Below are positions 20,071 through 35,200 of a stretch of 64,000 nucleotides of DNA, piece by piece (the first letter of the stretch is position 1; each line of letters begins with the position of its first letter). The stretch spans positions 1 through 64,000 of the forward strand of contig NW_026712509.1 in the NCBI RefSeq assembly GCF_022539665.2, written 5' to 3'. This stretch comes from Daphnia carinata (Eukaryota > Arthropoda > Branchiopoda > Diplostraca > Daphniidae). Under the pieces are notes generated by a model, which saw only the letters and a program-made list of their open reading frames with translations, was not told where the DNA came from and ran no database searches. A program made the translations under genes and the position numbers.

Positions 20071-21970
20071 ATGCCGTTCCCTGAAGAAAATAACAATAGA
20101 CTTGTTTCGTATAGTTTGATCTATGGAGTGATCAGTGATAATGTTGAGAAATCAAGGTATATAATAATAAAGTTTAAAGGTTATAATATGAGAGGCAGTT
20201 TTTGTAAATGGAAAAAGAGAAAACAAGAACTTGAAAGTGTCGTCTAAACAAAATTTATAGGAAATGAGGACCCAAAAAATCATGATTTCTAGCTTATTGA
20301 CCAACATTCCAATTGAAAGTGTATACAGTTGACGATCTCAATAGCAATAAGGTTGGTGTTGAACAGGAAGAATGTCTAGCAGCTAACACCTCACACTTAA
20401 CAGGTATGTGTTAATCTTTACGTTTAAGGAAGACGGGCCAGCTTATTCCATCTATTTTCAGGGAAAAGGCTGGATTTGTCTGATAGAACAATGAAAACCA
20501 AACTTAAAAGGAGTTAGAAAAATTGAAGAAGAAGAAATTAAAAAAGAAAAATAACAAGAAGTGGTCCTGAATTGCCCAACTTGCACAAGCCACCGAGGCA
20601 GCATCAGTGTCATCAACCTCTGATCCCACAGAGTTTGTCAAAACAGGTATTCCTGAACCAAGACCAACAAGTACACCGCTAACACCAATTTTCAACAGCG
20701 AAGGCTGCCTAGTATTCAGCAAATTTGATTTAGGAGAACTATCTAATCCCTCACCCATTCTGAACAAGAACACTTTAGATTGAAAAGTAGCAACGATAAA
20801 AAAAAACTCAAAGCCAAAGTGAAAATCTTGGATGGCCAAGCTGAAGTTGGAATGTGAGAAGTATTGAAGAGAAACAGGCATGAAAAGGTGCTTTGCAAAG
20901 AGCTGAAGGTTTTCAGGTAACCTTTCAATTTGACATACATATTTGTAAGATCTTAAATAATTTTAACCTTTCTGTATTGCAATAGGTAAAAAACAATGTG
21001 GAATGGCTTGCTAAATCTATTATGAAACAAGATGAAATCAAATCAGATAGTAAAAAGAAGTTGGCTGAACGCATCGAAGAATAGGAAAAGAGAAAGGAAT
21101 AACAACAGAAAACGAGAAAAGCCAACATTAAGAAAAAGAAAACTGAGAAGAAAGAACATAAACTGAATGAACGCCTCACACTTAACAGGTATGTGTTAAC
21201 ATTTACATTTAAGGAAGACCGGCCAGTTTATTCCATTGATTTTCAGAGGAAAAGCTGGAATTGTCTGATAAGACAACGAAAATCCAATTTAAACGGAAGT
21301 TAGAGGGAATGAAGAAGAAATTAAAAAGAAAAAGTAAGAAGAAGAGGTCCTGAATTGCCAAACATGCTCGAGCCACCAAGGCAGTATCTGTGTCATCAAC
21401 CTCTGGTCTTTCAGAGTTTGTTAAAACAGAAATTCCTGAACCAAGACTAGCAAGTACACTGGCAACACCAATTTTTAACAGTGAAGGCTGCCTAGTTTCC
21501 AGCAAATTTGATTTTGGAGAACTATCTAATTCCTCACCCATTCTGAAAAAGACCACTTTATATCCAGAAGTGGCAACGATTAAAATGAAAGAAAATAAAA
21601 CTTAAACCAAAAATGAATATCTTGGTAGGCCAAGCTGAAGCTGAGAATGCAAGAAGCATTGAAGAGAAACAGGCATGAAATGGTGCTCTGCAAATAGCTG
21701 AAGGTTTTCAGGTAAACTTTCAATTTGACAAAAATATTTGTAAGATCTTCAAAACTTTTAACCTTTCTGTATTGCAATAGGTAAAAGACTATGTGGAATT
21801 GCTTGCCAAATCAATTAATGAACGAGATCAAATCAGAAAGTAACATAAATTGCGCTGAACGAATCGAAGAAAAGGAAAAGAGAAAGGAATAACAACAGAA
21901 AAAGAGAAAAGCCAACATTAAGAAAAATAAAACTGAAAAGAAAGAACATAAAGTGAATAAACTAAAGAAA
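20071..21970 (+). pseudogene. Decayed unknown gene in right palindrome arm
   Basis: Mirror of the left-arm gene. The ATG at 20071 opens MPFPEENNNRLVSYSLIYG. The second exon (about 20260-20402) has lost roughly 70 bp relative to the left arm and carries stops, so this copy is the more decayed of the two here. The doubled coiled-coil unit follows (20391-21174 and 21175-about 21960), with GT..AG-like junctions conserved around CACACTTAACAG/GTATGTG. Function unknown. Confidence 0.4.
20391..21960. repeat. Tandem duplication of about 785 bp in right arm
   Basis: The landmark CTCACACTTAACAGG recurs at 20391 and 21175. The two units are the mirror of those in the left arm, giving four copies of the unit in the palindrome. 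Confidence 0.75.
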
Positions 21971-23053
21971 AAAGGCAAATTTACCGTATGAAAGACTGAT
22001 ACTGACTCATGGATGAGCTAAACTCTTGTTCTTTCATGTGCAGCCATGTCGTGATAGTTTTATAGAAAAATACACTGGCATGCCTTCCATGATCGTGGAA
22101 AATTTGAAGAAAAAATATCTTAGATTCATTTAAAAAGGTTTAGTGTCTTCACTAATAACAGACTCTCATTTAAAAAAAAGTCCGTCATGGTAGAAAATTG
22201 ATTTGTCATTATTAGTAGCTTTGTTAACGTAAAGTGTAAAGCTTCCTTATATCTCAATGTATTATGTGATGTGTAATTAGGTAATCAATAGCTGCTTGAA
22301 AATGTGCAAAAGGTGAAAACAGGACACGAAGAACGAACAGAATCATTTATAGCAGTAGGTTATGATTTTAATATATTTATTGGGCTCTTTGTAATTGTTA
22401 AAAGAATTGAAAATGTATAAGGAATAAATGGTATTAGAATCAATATTGAATTACATAATCTTTGTTTTGGTCCTTGCCTCAGACGATAATTTAAGTTTGT
22501 AATATTATTCCTATAAACATTATTTATCAAATGTTAATGATAATAAACTAGTCTTCGTGGTAACATATATTTTTGTTCCCAGCAACCACAAAAGCCCCGC
22601 GGAACTCATTCAGTTTCCGTATTCCCAACGAATCAGTGGTCTTTACCTATGGCATAAGTATCGACAAAAAGAAGCTATATGGGAGATGGACTGGGGGTTG
22701 GGGGAATAATGAAAGAGGGTGGACAGAACAAGGCTAAGTGCGAAAAACATTTATTTTTTGTATTATATTTAAAAAAGCGATGGTAGTTCAATAAACAAAA
22801 ATTGTGAAAAATGAACTTTATTAAACGGGATATTAGCAATATATAAATACTAATATAATCCGAAATTAGATTGCAACCGAATAAATAATCAAAGATTAAC
22901 TAGCGTACAAACGCTAACATTGTTTGATCTCTGCAAACCTTAAAGAAAATCACGGTTTCAGCAACCTTTGTACATTCCAAATTCCACGGAATAGGAGGTG
23001 GGAAATACAATTTTCGAAACAAACATAAAGTTTGTAAGAAAATGGAAATTGAG

Positions 23054-23207
23054 CGGAGAAAAAGGCCCAGTCCAATGGAGAAAAAGGCCCACTTTTGAAT
23101 TTGGAAAAAAGTGGGCCTTTTTCGTATGGGCCTTTTTCGTCTGGGCCTTTTTTCGCGGGCTATATTTTTCGTCTGGGCCTTTTTCGTCTGAATGGCCTTT
23201 TTCTCCG
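23054..23207. repeat. GGGCCTTTTT minisatellite, right end of palindrome
   Basis: Mirror of 16600-16746, including the same 16-bp hairpin core (about 23,083-23,124). Small differences (an extra TATA stretch and a changed unit near 23,190) show the two ends have diverged slightly. The 70-bp satellite begins four bases after its end. Confidence 0.9.
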
Positions 23208-23210
23208 ACC

Positions 23211-26200
23211 TCACTATATTCACATTGAATACACGTATATTTGATGCTGTTTGAATGTAGATATGAAACTGATTCTATAACACTATATTCACATTGAATA
23301 CACGTATATTTGATGCTGTTTGAATGTAGATATTGAAATCACTGTACTATATTCACATTGAATACACGTATATTTGATGCTGTTTGAATGTAGATATTGA
23401 AACTGATTGTATCACACTATATTCACATTGAATACACGTATATTTGATGCTGTTTGAATGTAGATATTGAAACTCACTGTATCACACTATATTCACATTG
23501 AATACACGTATATTTGATACTGTTTGAATGTAGATATTGAAACTGATTCTATAACACTATATTCACATTGAATACACGTATATTTGATGCTGTTTGAATG
23601 TAGATATTGAAACTCACTGTATCACACTATATTCACATTGAATACACGTATATTTGATACTGTTTGAATGTAGATCATGAAACTGATTCTATAACACTAT
23701 ATTCACATTTAATACACGTATATTTGATACTTTTGAATGTAGATATGAAACTGATTCTATAACACTATATTCACATTGAATACACGTATATTTGATGCTG
23801 TTTGAATGTAGATATTGAAACTCACTGTATCACACTATATTCACATTGAATACACGTATATTTGATGCTGTTTGAATGTAGATATTGAAACTGACTGTAT
23901 CACACTATATTCACATTGAATACACGTATATTTGATACTGTTTGAATTTAGATCATGAAACTGATTCTATAACACTATATTCACATTGAATACACGTATA
24001 TTTGATGCTGTTTGAATGTAGATATTGAAACTCACTGTATCACACTATATTCACATTGAATACACGTATATTTGATGCTGTTTGAATGTAGATATTGAAA
24101 CTCACTGTATCACACTATATTCACATTGAATACACGTATATTTGATGCTGTTTGAATGTAGATATGAAACTGATTCTATAACACTATATTCACATTGAAT
24201 ACACGTATATTTGATGCTGTTTGAATGTAGATATTGAAACTGACTGTATCACACTATATTCACATTGAATACACGTATATTTGATGCTGTTTGAATGTAG
24301 ATATTGAAACTGATTCTGTATAACACTATATTCACATTGAATACACGTATATTTGATGCTGTTTGAATGTAGATATTGAAACTCACTGTATCACACTATA
24401 TTCACATTGAATACACGTATATTTGATGCTGTTTGAATGTAGATATTGAAACTGATTCTATAACACTATATTCACATTGAATACACGTATATTTGATGCT
24501 GTTTGAATGTAGATATTGAAACTGATTCTATAACACTATATTCACATTGAATACACGTATATTTGATGCTGTTTGAATGTAGATATTGAAACTGATTCTA
24601 TAACACTATATTCACATTGAATACACGTATATTTGATGCTGTTTGAATGTAGATATTGAAACTCACTATATCACACTATATTCACATTGAATACACGTAT
24701 ATTTGATGCTGTTTGAATGTAGATGCTGTTTGAAACTGATTCTATAACACTATATTCACATTGAATACACGTATATATTTGATGCTGTTTGAATGTAGAT
24801 ATTGAAACTGATTGTATCACACTATATTCACATTGAATACACGTATATTTGATGCTGTTTGAATGTAGATATTGAAACTCACTGTATCACACTATATTCA
24901 CATTGAATACACGTATATTTGATGCTGTTTGAATGTAGATATTGAAACTGATTCTATAACACTATATTCACATTGAATACACGTATATTTGATGCTGTTT
25001 GAATGTAGATATTGAAACTGATTGTATCACACTATATTCACATTGAATACACGTATATTTGATGCTGTTTGAATGTAGATATTGAAACTGATTCTATAAC
25101 ACTATATTCACATTGAATACACGTATATTTGATGCTGTTTGAATGTAGATATTGAAACTCACTGTATTATAACTATATTCACATTGAATACACGTATATT
25201 TGATGCTGTTTGAATGTAGATATTGAAACTCACTGTATCACACTATATTCACATTGAATACACGTATATTTGATGCTGTTTGAATGTAGATATGAAACTG
25301 ATTCTATAACACTATATTCACATTGAATACACGTATATTTGATGCTGTTTGAATGTAGATATTGAAACTCACTGTATAACACTATATTCACATTGAATAC
25401 ACGTATATTTGATGCTGTTTGAATGTAGATATTGAAACTGATTCTATAACACTATATTCACATTGAATACACGTATATTTGATGCTGTTTGAATGTAGAT
25501 ATTGATCATTGAAACTCTGTTTGAATGTAGATGAAACTGATTATATTCACACACTATATTCACATATGAATACACGTATATTTGATGCTGTTCGAATGTA
25601 CATCATGAAACTGATTGTATAACACTATATTCACATTGAATACACTTATATTTGATACTGTTTGTATGTAGATATTGAAACTGACTGTATCACACTATAT
25701 TCACATTGAATACACGTATATTTGATGCTGTTTGAATGTAGATATTGAAACTGATTCTATAACACTATATTCACATTGAATACACGTATATTTGATGCTG
25801 TTTGAATGTAGATATTGAAACTGATTCTGTATAACACTATATTCACATTGAATACACGTATATTTGATGCTGTTTGAATGTAGATATTGAAACTCATTGT
25901 ATAACACTATATTCACATTGAATACACGTATATTTGATGCTGTTTGAATGTAGATATTGAAACTGATTCTATAACACTATATTCACATTGAATACACGTA
26001 TATTTGATGCTGTTTGAATGTAGATATTGAAACTGATTCTATGTATCACACTATATTCACATTGAATACACGTATATTTGATGCTGTTTGAATGTAGATA
26101 TTGAAACTGATTCTATAACACTATATTCACATTGAATACACGTATATTTGATGCTGTTTGAATGTAGATATTGAAACTGATTCTATAACACTATATTCAC

Positions 26201-29200
26201 ATTGAATACACGTATATTTGATGCTGTTTGAATGTAGATATTGAAACTCACTGTATCACACTATATTCACATTGAATACACGTATATTTGATGCTGTTTG
26301 AATGTAGATATTGAAACTGATTCTATAACACTATATTCACATTGAATACACGTATATTTGATGCTGTTTGAATGTAGATATTGAAACTGACTGTATCACA
26401 CTATATTCACATTGAATACACGTATATTTGATGCTGTTTGAATGTACATCAGGAAACTGATTGTATAACACTATATTCACATTGAATACACGTTTACTTG
26501 GTGCTGTTTGAATGTAGATATTGAAACTCACTGTATCACACTATATTCACATTGAATACACGTATATTTGATGCTGTTTGAATGTAGATATTGAAACTGA
26601 TTCTATAACACTATATTCACATTGAATACACGTATATTTGATGCTGTTTGAATGTAGATATTGAAACTGATTCTATAACACTATATTCACATTGAATACA
26701 CGTATATTTGATGCTGTTTGAATGTAGATATTGAAACTCTGATTGTATCACACTATATTCACATATGAATACACTTATATTTGATGCTGTTTGAATGTAA
26801 TTGAAACTGATTCTATAACACTATATTCACATTGAATACACGTATATTTGATGCTGTTTGAATGTAGATATTGAAACTGATTCTGTATCACACTATATTC
26901 ACATTGAATACACGTATATTTGATGCTGTTTGAATGTAGATATTGAAACTGATTGTATAACACTATATTCACATTGAATACACGTATATTTGATGCTGTT
27001 TTGAATGTAGATCACATGAAACTGATTATATAACACTATATTCACATTGAATACACGTATATTTGATGCTGTTTGAATGTAGATATTGAAACTCACTGTA
27101 TCACACTATATTCACATTGAATACACGTATATTTGATGCTGTTTGAATGTAGATATTGAAACTGATTCTATAACACTATATTCACATTGAATACACGTAT
27201 ATTTGATGCTGTTTGAATGTAGATATTGAAACTGATTGTATAACACTATATTCACATTGAATACACGTATATTTGATGCTGTTTGAATGTAGATATTGAA
27301 ACATTCTATAACACTATATTCACATTGAATACACGTATATTTGATGCTGTTTGAATGTAGATATTGAAACTCACTGTATCACACTATATTCACATTGAAT
27401 ACACGTATATTTGATGCTGTTTGAATGTAGATATGAAACTGATTCTATAACACTATATTCACATTGAATACACGTATATTTGATGCTGTTTGAATGTAGA
27501 TATTGAAACTGATTCTATAACACTATATTCACATTGAATACACGTATATTTGATGCTGTTTGAATGTAGATATTGAAACTGATGTATAACACTATATTCA
27601 CATTGAATACACGTATATTTGATGCTGTTTGAATGTAGATATTGAAACTCACTGTATCACACTATATTCACATTGAATACACGTATATTTGATGCTGTTT
27701 GAATGTAGATATTGAAACTGATTCTATAACACTATATTCACATTGAATACACGTATATTTGATGCTGTTTGAATGTAGATATTGAAACTGATTCTATAAC
27801 ACTATATTCACATTGAATACACGTATATTTGATGCTGTTTGAATGTAGATATTGAAACTCACTGTATAACACTATATTCACATTGAATACACGTATATTT
27901 GATGCTGTTTGAATGTAGATATTGAAACTGATTCTATAACACTATATTCACATTGAATACACGTATATTTGATGCTGTTTGAATGTAGATATTGAAACTG
28001 ATTGTATAACACTATATTCACATTGAATACACGTATATTTGATGCTGTTTGAATGTAGATATTGAAACTGATTGTATAACACTATATTCACATTGAATAC
28101 ACGTATATTTGATGCTGTTTGAATGTAGATATTGAAACTGATTCTATAACACTATATTCACATTGAATACACGTATATTTGATGCTGTTTGAATGTAGAT
28201 ATTGAAACTGACTGTATCACACTATATTCACATTGACTACACGTATATTTGTTTCTGTTTGAATGTAGATCATGAAACTGATTCTATAACACTATATTCA
28301 CATTGAATACAAGTATATTTGATGCTGTTTGAATGTAGATATTGAAACTGATTGTATAACACTATATTCACATTGAATACACGTATATTTGATGCTGTTT
28401 GAATGTAGATATTGAAACTCACTGTATCACACTATATTCACATTGAATACACGTATATTTGATGCTGTTTGAATGTAGATATTGAAACTCACTGTATCAC
28501 ACTATATTCACATTGAATACACGTATATTTGATGCTGTTTGAATGTAGATATTGAAACTGATTCTATAACACTATATTCACATTGAATACACGTATATTT
28601 GATGCTGTTTGAATGTAGATATTGAAACTGATTCTATAACACTATATTCACATTGAATACACGTATATTTGATGCTGTTTGAATGTAGATATTGAAACTC
28701 ACTGTATCACACTATATTCACATTGAATACACGTATATTTGATGCTGTTTGAATGTAGATATGAAACTGATTCTATAACACTATATTCACATTGAATACA
28801 CGTATATTTGATGCTGTTTGAATGTAGATATTGAAACTGATTGTATCACACTATATTCACATTGAATACACGTATATTTGATGCTGTTTGAATGTAGATA
28901 TTGAAACTGATTGTATCACACTATATTCACATTGAATACACGTATATTTGATGCTGTTTGAATGTAGATATTGAAACTGATTCTATAACACTATATTCAC
29001 ATTGAATACACGTATATTTGATGCTGTTTGAATGTAGATATTGAAACTGATTGTATAACACTATATTCACATTGAATACACGTATATTTGATGCTGTTTG
29101 AATGTAGATATTGAAACTGATTCTGTATCACACTATATTCACATTGAATACACGTATATTTGATGCTGTTTGAATGTAGATATGAAACTGATTCTATAAC

Positions 29201-32200
29201 ACTATATTCACATTGAATACACGTATATTTGATGCTGTTTGAATGTAGATATTGAAACTGACTGTATCACACTATATTCACATTGAATACACGTATATGA
29301 TGCTGTTTGAATGTAGATATTGAAACTGACTGTATCACACTATATTCACATTGAATACACGTATATTTGATGCTGTTTGAATGTAGATATTGAAACTGAT
29401 TGTATCACACTATATTCACATTGAATACACGTATATTTGATGCTGTTTGAATGTAGATATGAAACTGATTCTATAACACTATATTCACATTGAATACACG
29501 TATATTTGATGCTGTTTGAATGTAGATATTGAAACTGACTGTATCACACTATATTCACATTGAATACACGTATATTTGATGCTGTTTGAATGTAGATATT
29601 GAAACTCACTGTATCACACTTTATTCACATTGAATACACGTATATTTGATGCTGTTTGAATGTAGATATTGAAACTCACTGTATCACACTATATTCACAT
29701 TGAATACACGTATATTTGATGCTGTTTGAATGTAGATATGAAACTGATTCTATAACACTATATTCACATTGAATACACGTATATTTGATGCTGTTTGAAT
29801 GTAGATATGAAACTGATTCTATAACACTATATTCACATTGAATACACGTATATTTGATGCTGTTTGAATGTAGATATTGAAACTCATTGTATCACACTAT
29901 ATTCACATTGAATACACGTATATTTGATGCTGTTTGAATGTAGATATTGAAACTGATTCTATAACACTATATTCACATTGAATACACGTATATTTGATGC
30001 TGTTTGAATGTAGATATTGAAACTCATTGTATCACACTATATTCACAATGAATACACGTATATTTGATGCTGTTTGAATGTAGATCATGAAACTGATTCT
30101 ATAACACTATATTCATATTGAATACACGTATATTTTATGCTGTTTGAATGTAGATCATTGAAACTGATTCTATAACACTATATTCACATTGAATACACGT
30201 ATATTTGATGCTGTTTGAATGTAGATATTGAAACTGATTGTATCACACTATATTCACATTGAATACACGTATATTTGATGCTTTTTGAATGCAGATATTG
30301 AAACTGATTCTATAACACTATATTCACATTGAATACACGTATATTTGATGCTGTTTGAATGTAGATATTGAAACTGACTGTATCACACTATATTCACATT
30401 GAATACACGTATATTTGATGCTGTTTGAATGTAGATATTGAAACTGATTGTATAACACTATATTCACATTGAATACACGTATATTTGATGCTGTTTGAAT
30501 GTAGATATTGAAACTGATTGTATCACACTATATTCACATTGAATACACGTATATTTGATGCTGTTTGAATGTAGATATTGAAACTCATTGTATCACACTA
30601 TATTCACATTGAATACACGTATATTTGATGCTGTTTGAATGTAGATCATGAAACTGATTCTATAACACTATATTCACATTGAATACACGTATATTTGATG
30701 CTGTTTGAATGTAGATATTGAAACTGACTGTATCACACTATATTCACATTGAATACACGTATATTTGATGCTGTTTGAATGTAGATATTGAAACTGATTC
30801 TATAACACTATATTCACATTGAATACACGTATATTTGATGCTGTTTGAATGTAGATATTGAAACTGATTGTATAACACTATATTCACATTGAATACACGT
30901 ATATTTGATGCTGTTTGAATGTAGATATTGAAACTGATTCTATAACACTATATTCACATTGAATACACGTATATTTGATATTTGCTGTTTGAATGTAGAT
31001 ATTGAAACGCACTGTATCACACTATATTCACATTGAATACACGTATATTTGATGCTGTTTGAATGTAGATATTGAAACTGACTGTATCACACTATATTCA
31101 CATTGAATACACGTATATTTGATGCTGTTTGAATGTAGATATTGAAACTGATTCTATAACACTATATTCACATTGAATACACGTATATTTGATGCTGTTT
31201 GAATGTAGATATTGAAACTCACTGTATCACACTATATTCACATTGAATACACGTATATTTGATGCTGTTTGAATGTAGATATTGAAACTGATTCTATAAC
31301 ACTATATTCACATTGAATACACGTATATTTGATGCTGTTTGAATGTAGATCATTGAAACTGATTCTATAACACTATATTCACATTGAATACACGTATATT
31401 TGATGCTGTTTGAATGTAGATATTGAAACTGATTGTATCACACTATATTCACATTGAATACACGTATATTTGATGCTGTTTGAATGTAGATATGAAACTG
31501 ATTCTATAACACTATATTCACATTGAATACACGTATATTTGATGCTGTTTGAATGTAGATATTGAAACTCACTGTATCACACTATATTCACATTGAATAC
31601 ACGTATATTTGATGCTGTTTGAATGTAGATATGAAACTGATTCTATAACACTATATTCACATTGAATACACGTATATTTGATGCTGTTTGAATGTAGATA
31701 TTGAAACTGATTCTATATCACACTATATTCACATTGAATACACGTATATTTGATGCTGTTTGAATGTAGATATTGAAACTCACTGTATCACACTATATTC
31801 ACATTGAATACACGTATATTTGATGCTGTTTGAATGTAGATCATGAAACTGATTCTATAACACTATATTCACATTGAATACACGTATATTTGATGCTGTT
31901 TGAATGTAGATATTGAAACTCACTGTATCACACTATATTCACATTGAATACACGTATATTTGATGTTGTTTGAATGTAGATATTGAAACTTACTGTATCA
32001 CACTATATTCACATTGAATACACGTATATTTGATGCTGTTTGAATGTAGATATTGAAACTCACTGTATCACACTATATTCACATTGAATACACGTATATT
32101 TGATGCTGTTTGAATGTAGATATGAAACTGATTCTATAACACTATATTCACATTGAATACACGTATATTTGATGCTGTTTGAATGTAGATATTGAAACTG

Positions 32201-35200
32201 ACTGTATCACACTATATTCACATTGAATACACGTATATTTGATGCTGTTTGAATGTAGATATTGAAACTCACTGTATCACACTATATTCACATTGAATAC
32301 ACGTATATTTGATGCTGTTTGAATGTAGATATTGAAACTCACTGTATCACACTATATTCACATTGAATACACGTATATTTGATGCTGTTTGAATGTAGAT
32401 ATTGAAACTGATTCTATAACACTATATTCACATTGAATACACGTATATTTGATGCTGTTTGAATGTAGATATTGAAACTGATTGTATAACACTATATTCA
32501 CATTGAATACACGTATATTTGATGCTGTTTGAATGTAGATATTGAAACTCACTGTATCACACTATATTCACATTGAATACACGTATATTTGATGCTGTTT
32601 GAATGTAGATATTGAAACTCACTGTATCACACTATATTCACATTGAATACACGTATATTTGATGCTGTTTGAATGTAGATATTGAAACTCACTGTATCAC
32701 ACTATATTCACATTGAATACACGTATATTTGATACTGTTTGAATGTAGATCATGAAACTGATTCTATAACACTATATTCACATTGAATACACGTATATTT
32801 GATGCTGTTTGAATGTAGATATTGAAACTCACTGTATCACACTATATTCACATTGAATACACGTATATTTGATGCTGTTTGAATGTAGATATTGAAACTC
32901 ATTGTATCACACTATATTCACATTGAATACACGTATATTTGATGCTGTTTGAATGTAGATATTGAAACTCACTGTATCACACTATATTCACATTGAATAC
33001 ACGTATATTTGATGCTGTTTGAATGTAGATATGAAACTGATTCTATAACACTATATTCACATTGAATACACGTATATTTGATGCTGTTTGAATGTAGATA
33101 TTGAAACTGACTGTATCACACTATATTCACATTGAATACACGTATATTTGCTGCTGTTTGAATGTAGATATTGAAACTGACTGTATCACACTATATTCAC
33201 ATTGAATACACGTATATTTGATGCTGTTTGAATGTAGATATTGAAACTCACTGTATCACACTATATTCACATTGAATACACGTATATTTGATGCTGTTTG
33301 AATGTAGATCATGAAACTGATTCTATAACACTATATTCACATTGAATACACGTATATTTGATGCTGTTTGATTGTAGATATGGTAACTGATTGTATCACA
33401 CTATATTCACATTGAATACACGTATATTTGATGCTGTTTGAATGTAGATATTGAAACTGATTCTATAACACTATATTCACATTGAATACACGTATATTTG
33501 ATGCTGTTTGAATGTAGATATTGAAACTCACTGTATCACACTATATTCACATTGAATACACGTATATTTGATGCTGTTTGAATGTAGATATTGAAACTGA
33601 TTCTATAACACTATATTCACATTGAATACACGTATATTTGATGCTGTTTGAATGTAGATATTGAAACTCACTGTATCACACTATATTCACATTGAATACA
33701 CGTATATTTGATGCTGTTTGAATGTAGATATTGAAACTCACTGTATCACACTATATTCACATTGAATACACGTATATTTGATGCTGTTTGAATGTAGATA
33801 TTGAAACTGATTCTATAACACTATATTCACATTGAATACACGTATATTTGATGCTGTTTGAATGTAGATATTGAAACTCACTGTATCACACTATATTCAC
33901 ATTGAATACACGTATATTTGATGCTGTTTGAATGTAGATATTGAAACTGATTGTATCACACTATATTCACATTGAATACACGTATATTTAATGCTGTTTG
34001 AATGTAGATATTGAAATTCTATGTATCACACTATATTCACATTGAATACACGTATATTTGATGCTGTTTGAATGTAGATATTGAAAAACTGATTCTATAA
34101 CACTATATTCACATTGAATACACGTATATTTGATGCTGTTTGAATGTAGATATTGAAACTGACTGTATCACACTATATTCACATTGAATACACGTATATT
34201 TGATGCTGTTTGAATGTAGATATTGAAACTCACTGTATCACACTATATTCACATTGAATACACGTATATTTGATGCTGTTTGAATGTAGATATTGAAACT
34301 CACTGATCACACTATATTCACATTGAATACACGTATATTTGATGCTGTTTGAATGTAGATATTGAAACTGATTCTATAACACTATATTCACATTGAATAC
34401 ACGTATATTTGATGCTGTTTGAATGTAGATATTGAAACTGACTGTATCACACTATATTCACATTGAATACTCGTATATATGATACTGTTTGAATGTACAT
34501 ATGAAACTGATTGTATAACACTATATTCACATTGAATACACGTATATTTGATGCTGTTTGAATGTAGATATTGAAACTCACTGTATCACACTATATTCAC
34601 ATTGAATACACGTATATTTGATACTGTTTGAATGTAGATCATGAAACTGATTCTATAACACTATATTCACATTGAATACACGTATATTTGATGCTGTTTG
34701 AATGTAGATATTGAAACTGACTGTATCACACTATATTCACATTGAATACACGTATATTTGATGCTGTTTGAATGTAGATATTGAAACTGATTGTATCACA
34801 CTATATTCACATTGAATACACGTATATTTGATGCTGTTTGAATGTAGATATTGAAACTCACTGTATCACACTATATTCACATTGAATACACGTATATTTG
34901 ATGCTGTTTGAATGTAGATATGAAACTGATTCTATAACACTATATTCACATTGAATACACGTATATTTGATGCTGTTTGAATGTAGATATTGAAACTGAC
35001 TGTATAACACTATATTCACATTGAATACAAGTATATTTGATGCTGTTTGAATGTAGATATTGAAACTGACTGTATAACACTATATTCACATTGAATACAC
35101 GTATATTTGATGCTGTTTGAATGTAGATATTGAAACTCACTGTATCACACTATATTCACATTGAATACACGTATATTTGATGCTGTTTGAATGTAGATAT

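Larger units (their letters stand above)
16600..23207. repeat. 6.6-kb palindrome (fold-back-like element) with 3.3-kb arms
   Basis: The left arm (16600-19917) is the reverse complement of the right arm (19956-23207), with scattered mismatches and indels. Both outer ends read CGGAGAAAAAGGCC inwards. Successive landmarks pair throughout: the minisatellites, the stretch near 17,100 with 22,700, the stretch near 18,200 with 21,600, and the central stem. A 38-bp spacer remains. No clear target-site duplication flanks it: RT sequence is on the left and satellite on the right. Long inverted arms with subterminal tandem repeats resemble fold-back elements, but no transposase is recognised. Confidence 0.85.

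Noticed and set aside
16600-23207. Maverick/Polinton-type element
   Set aside because: The length is too short and no polymerase B, integrase or capsid-type genes are visible; only the inverted ends suggested it.
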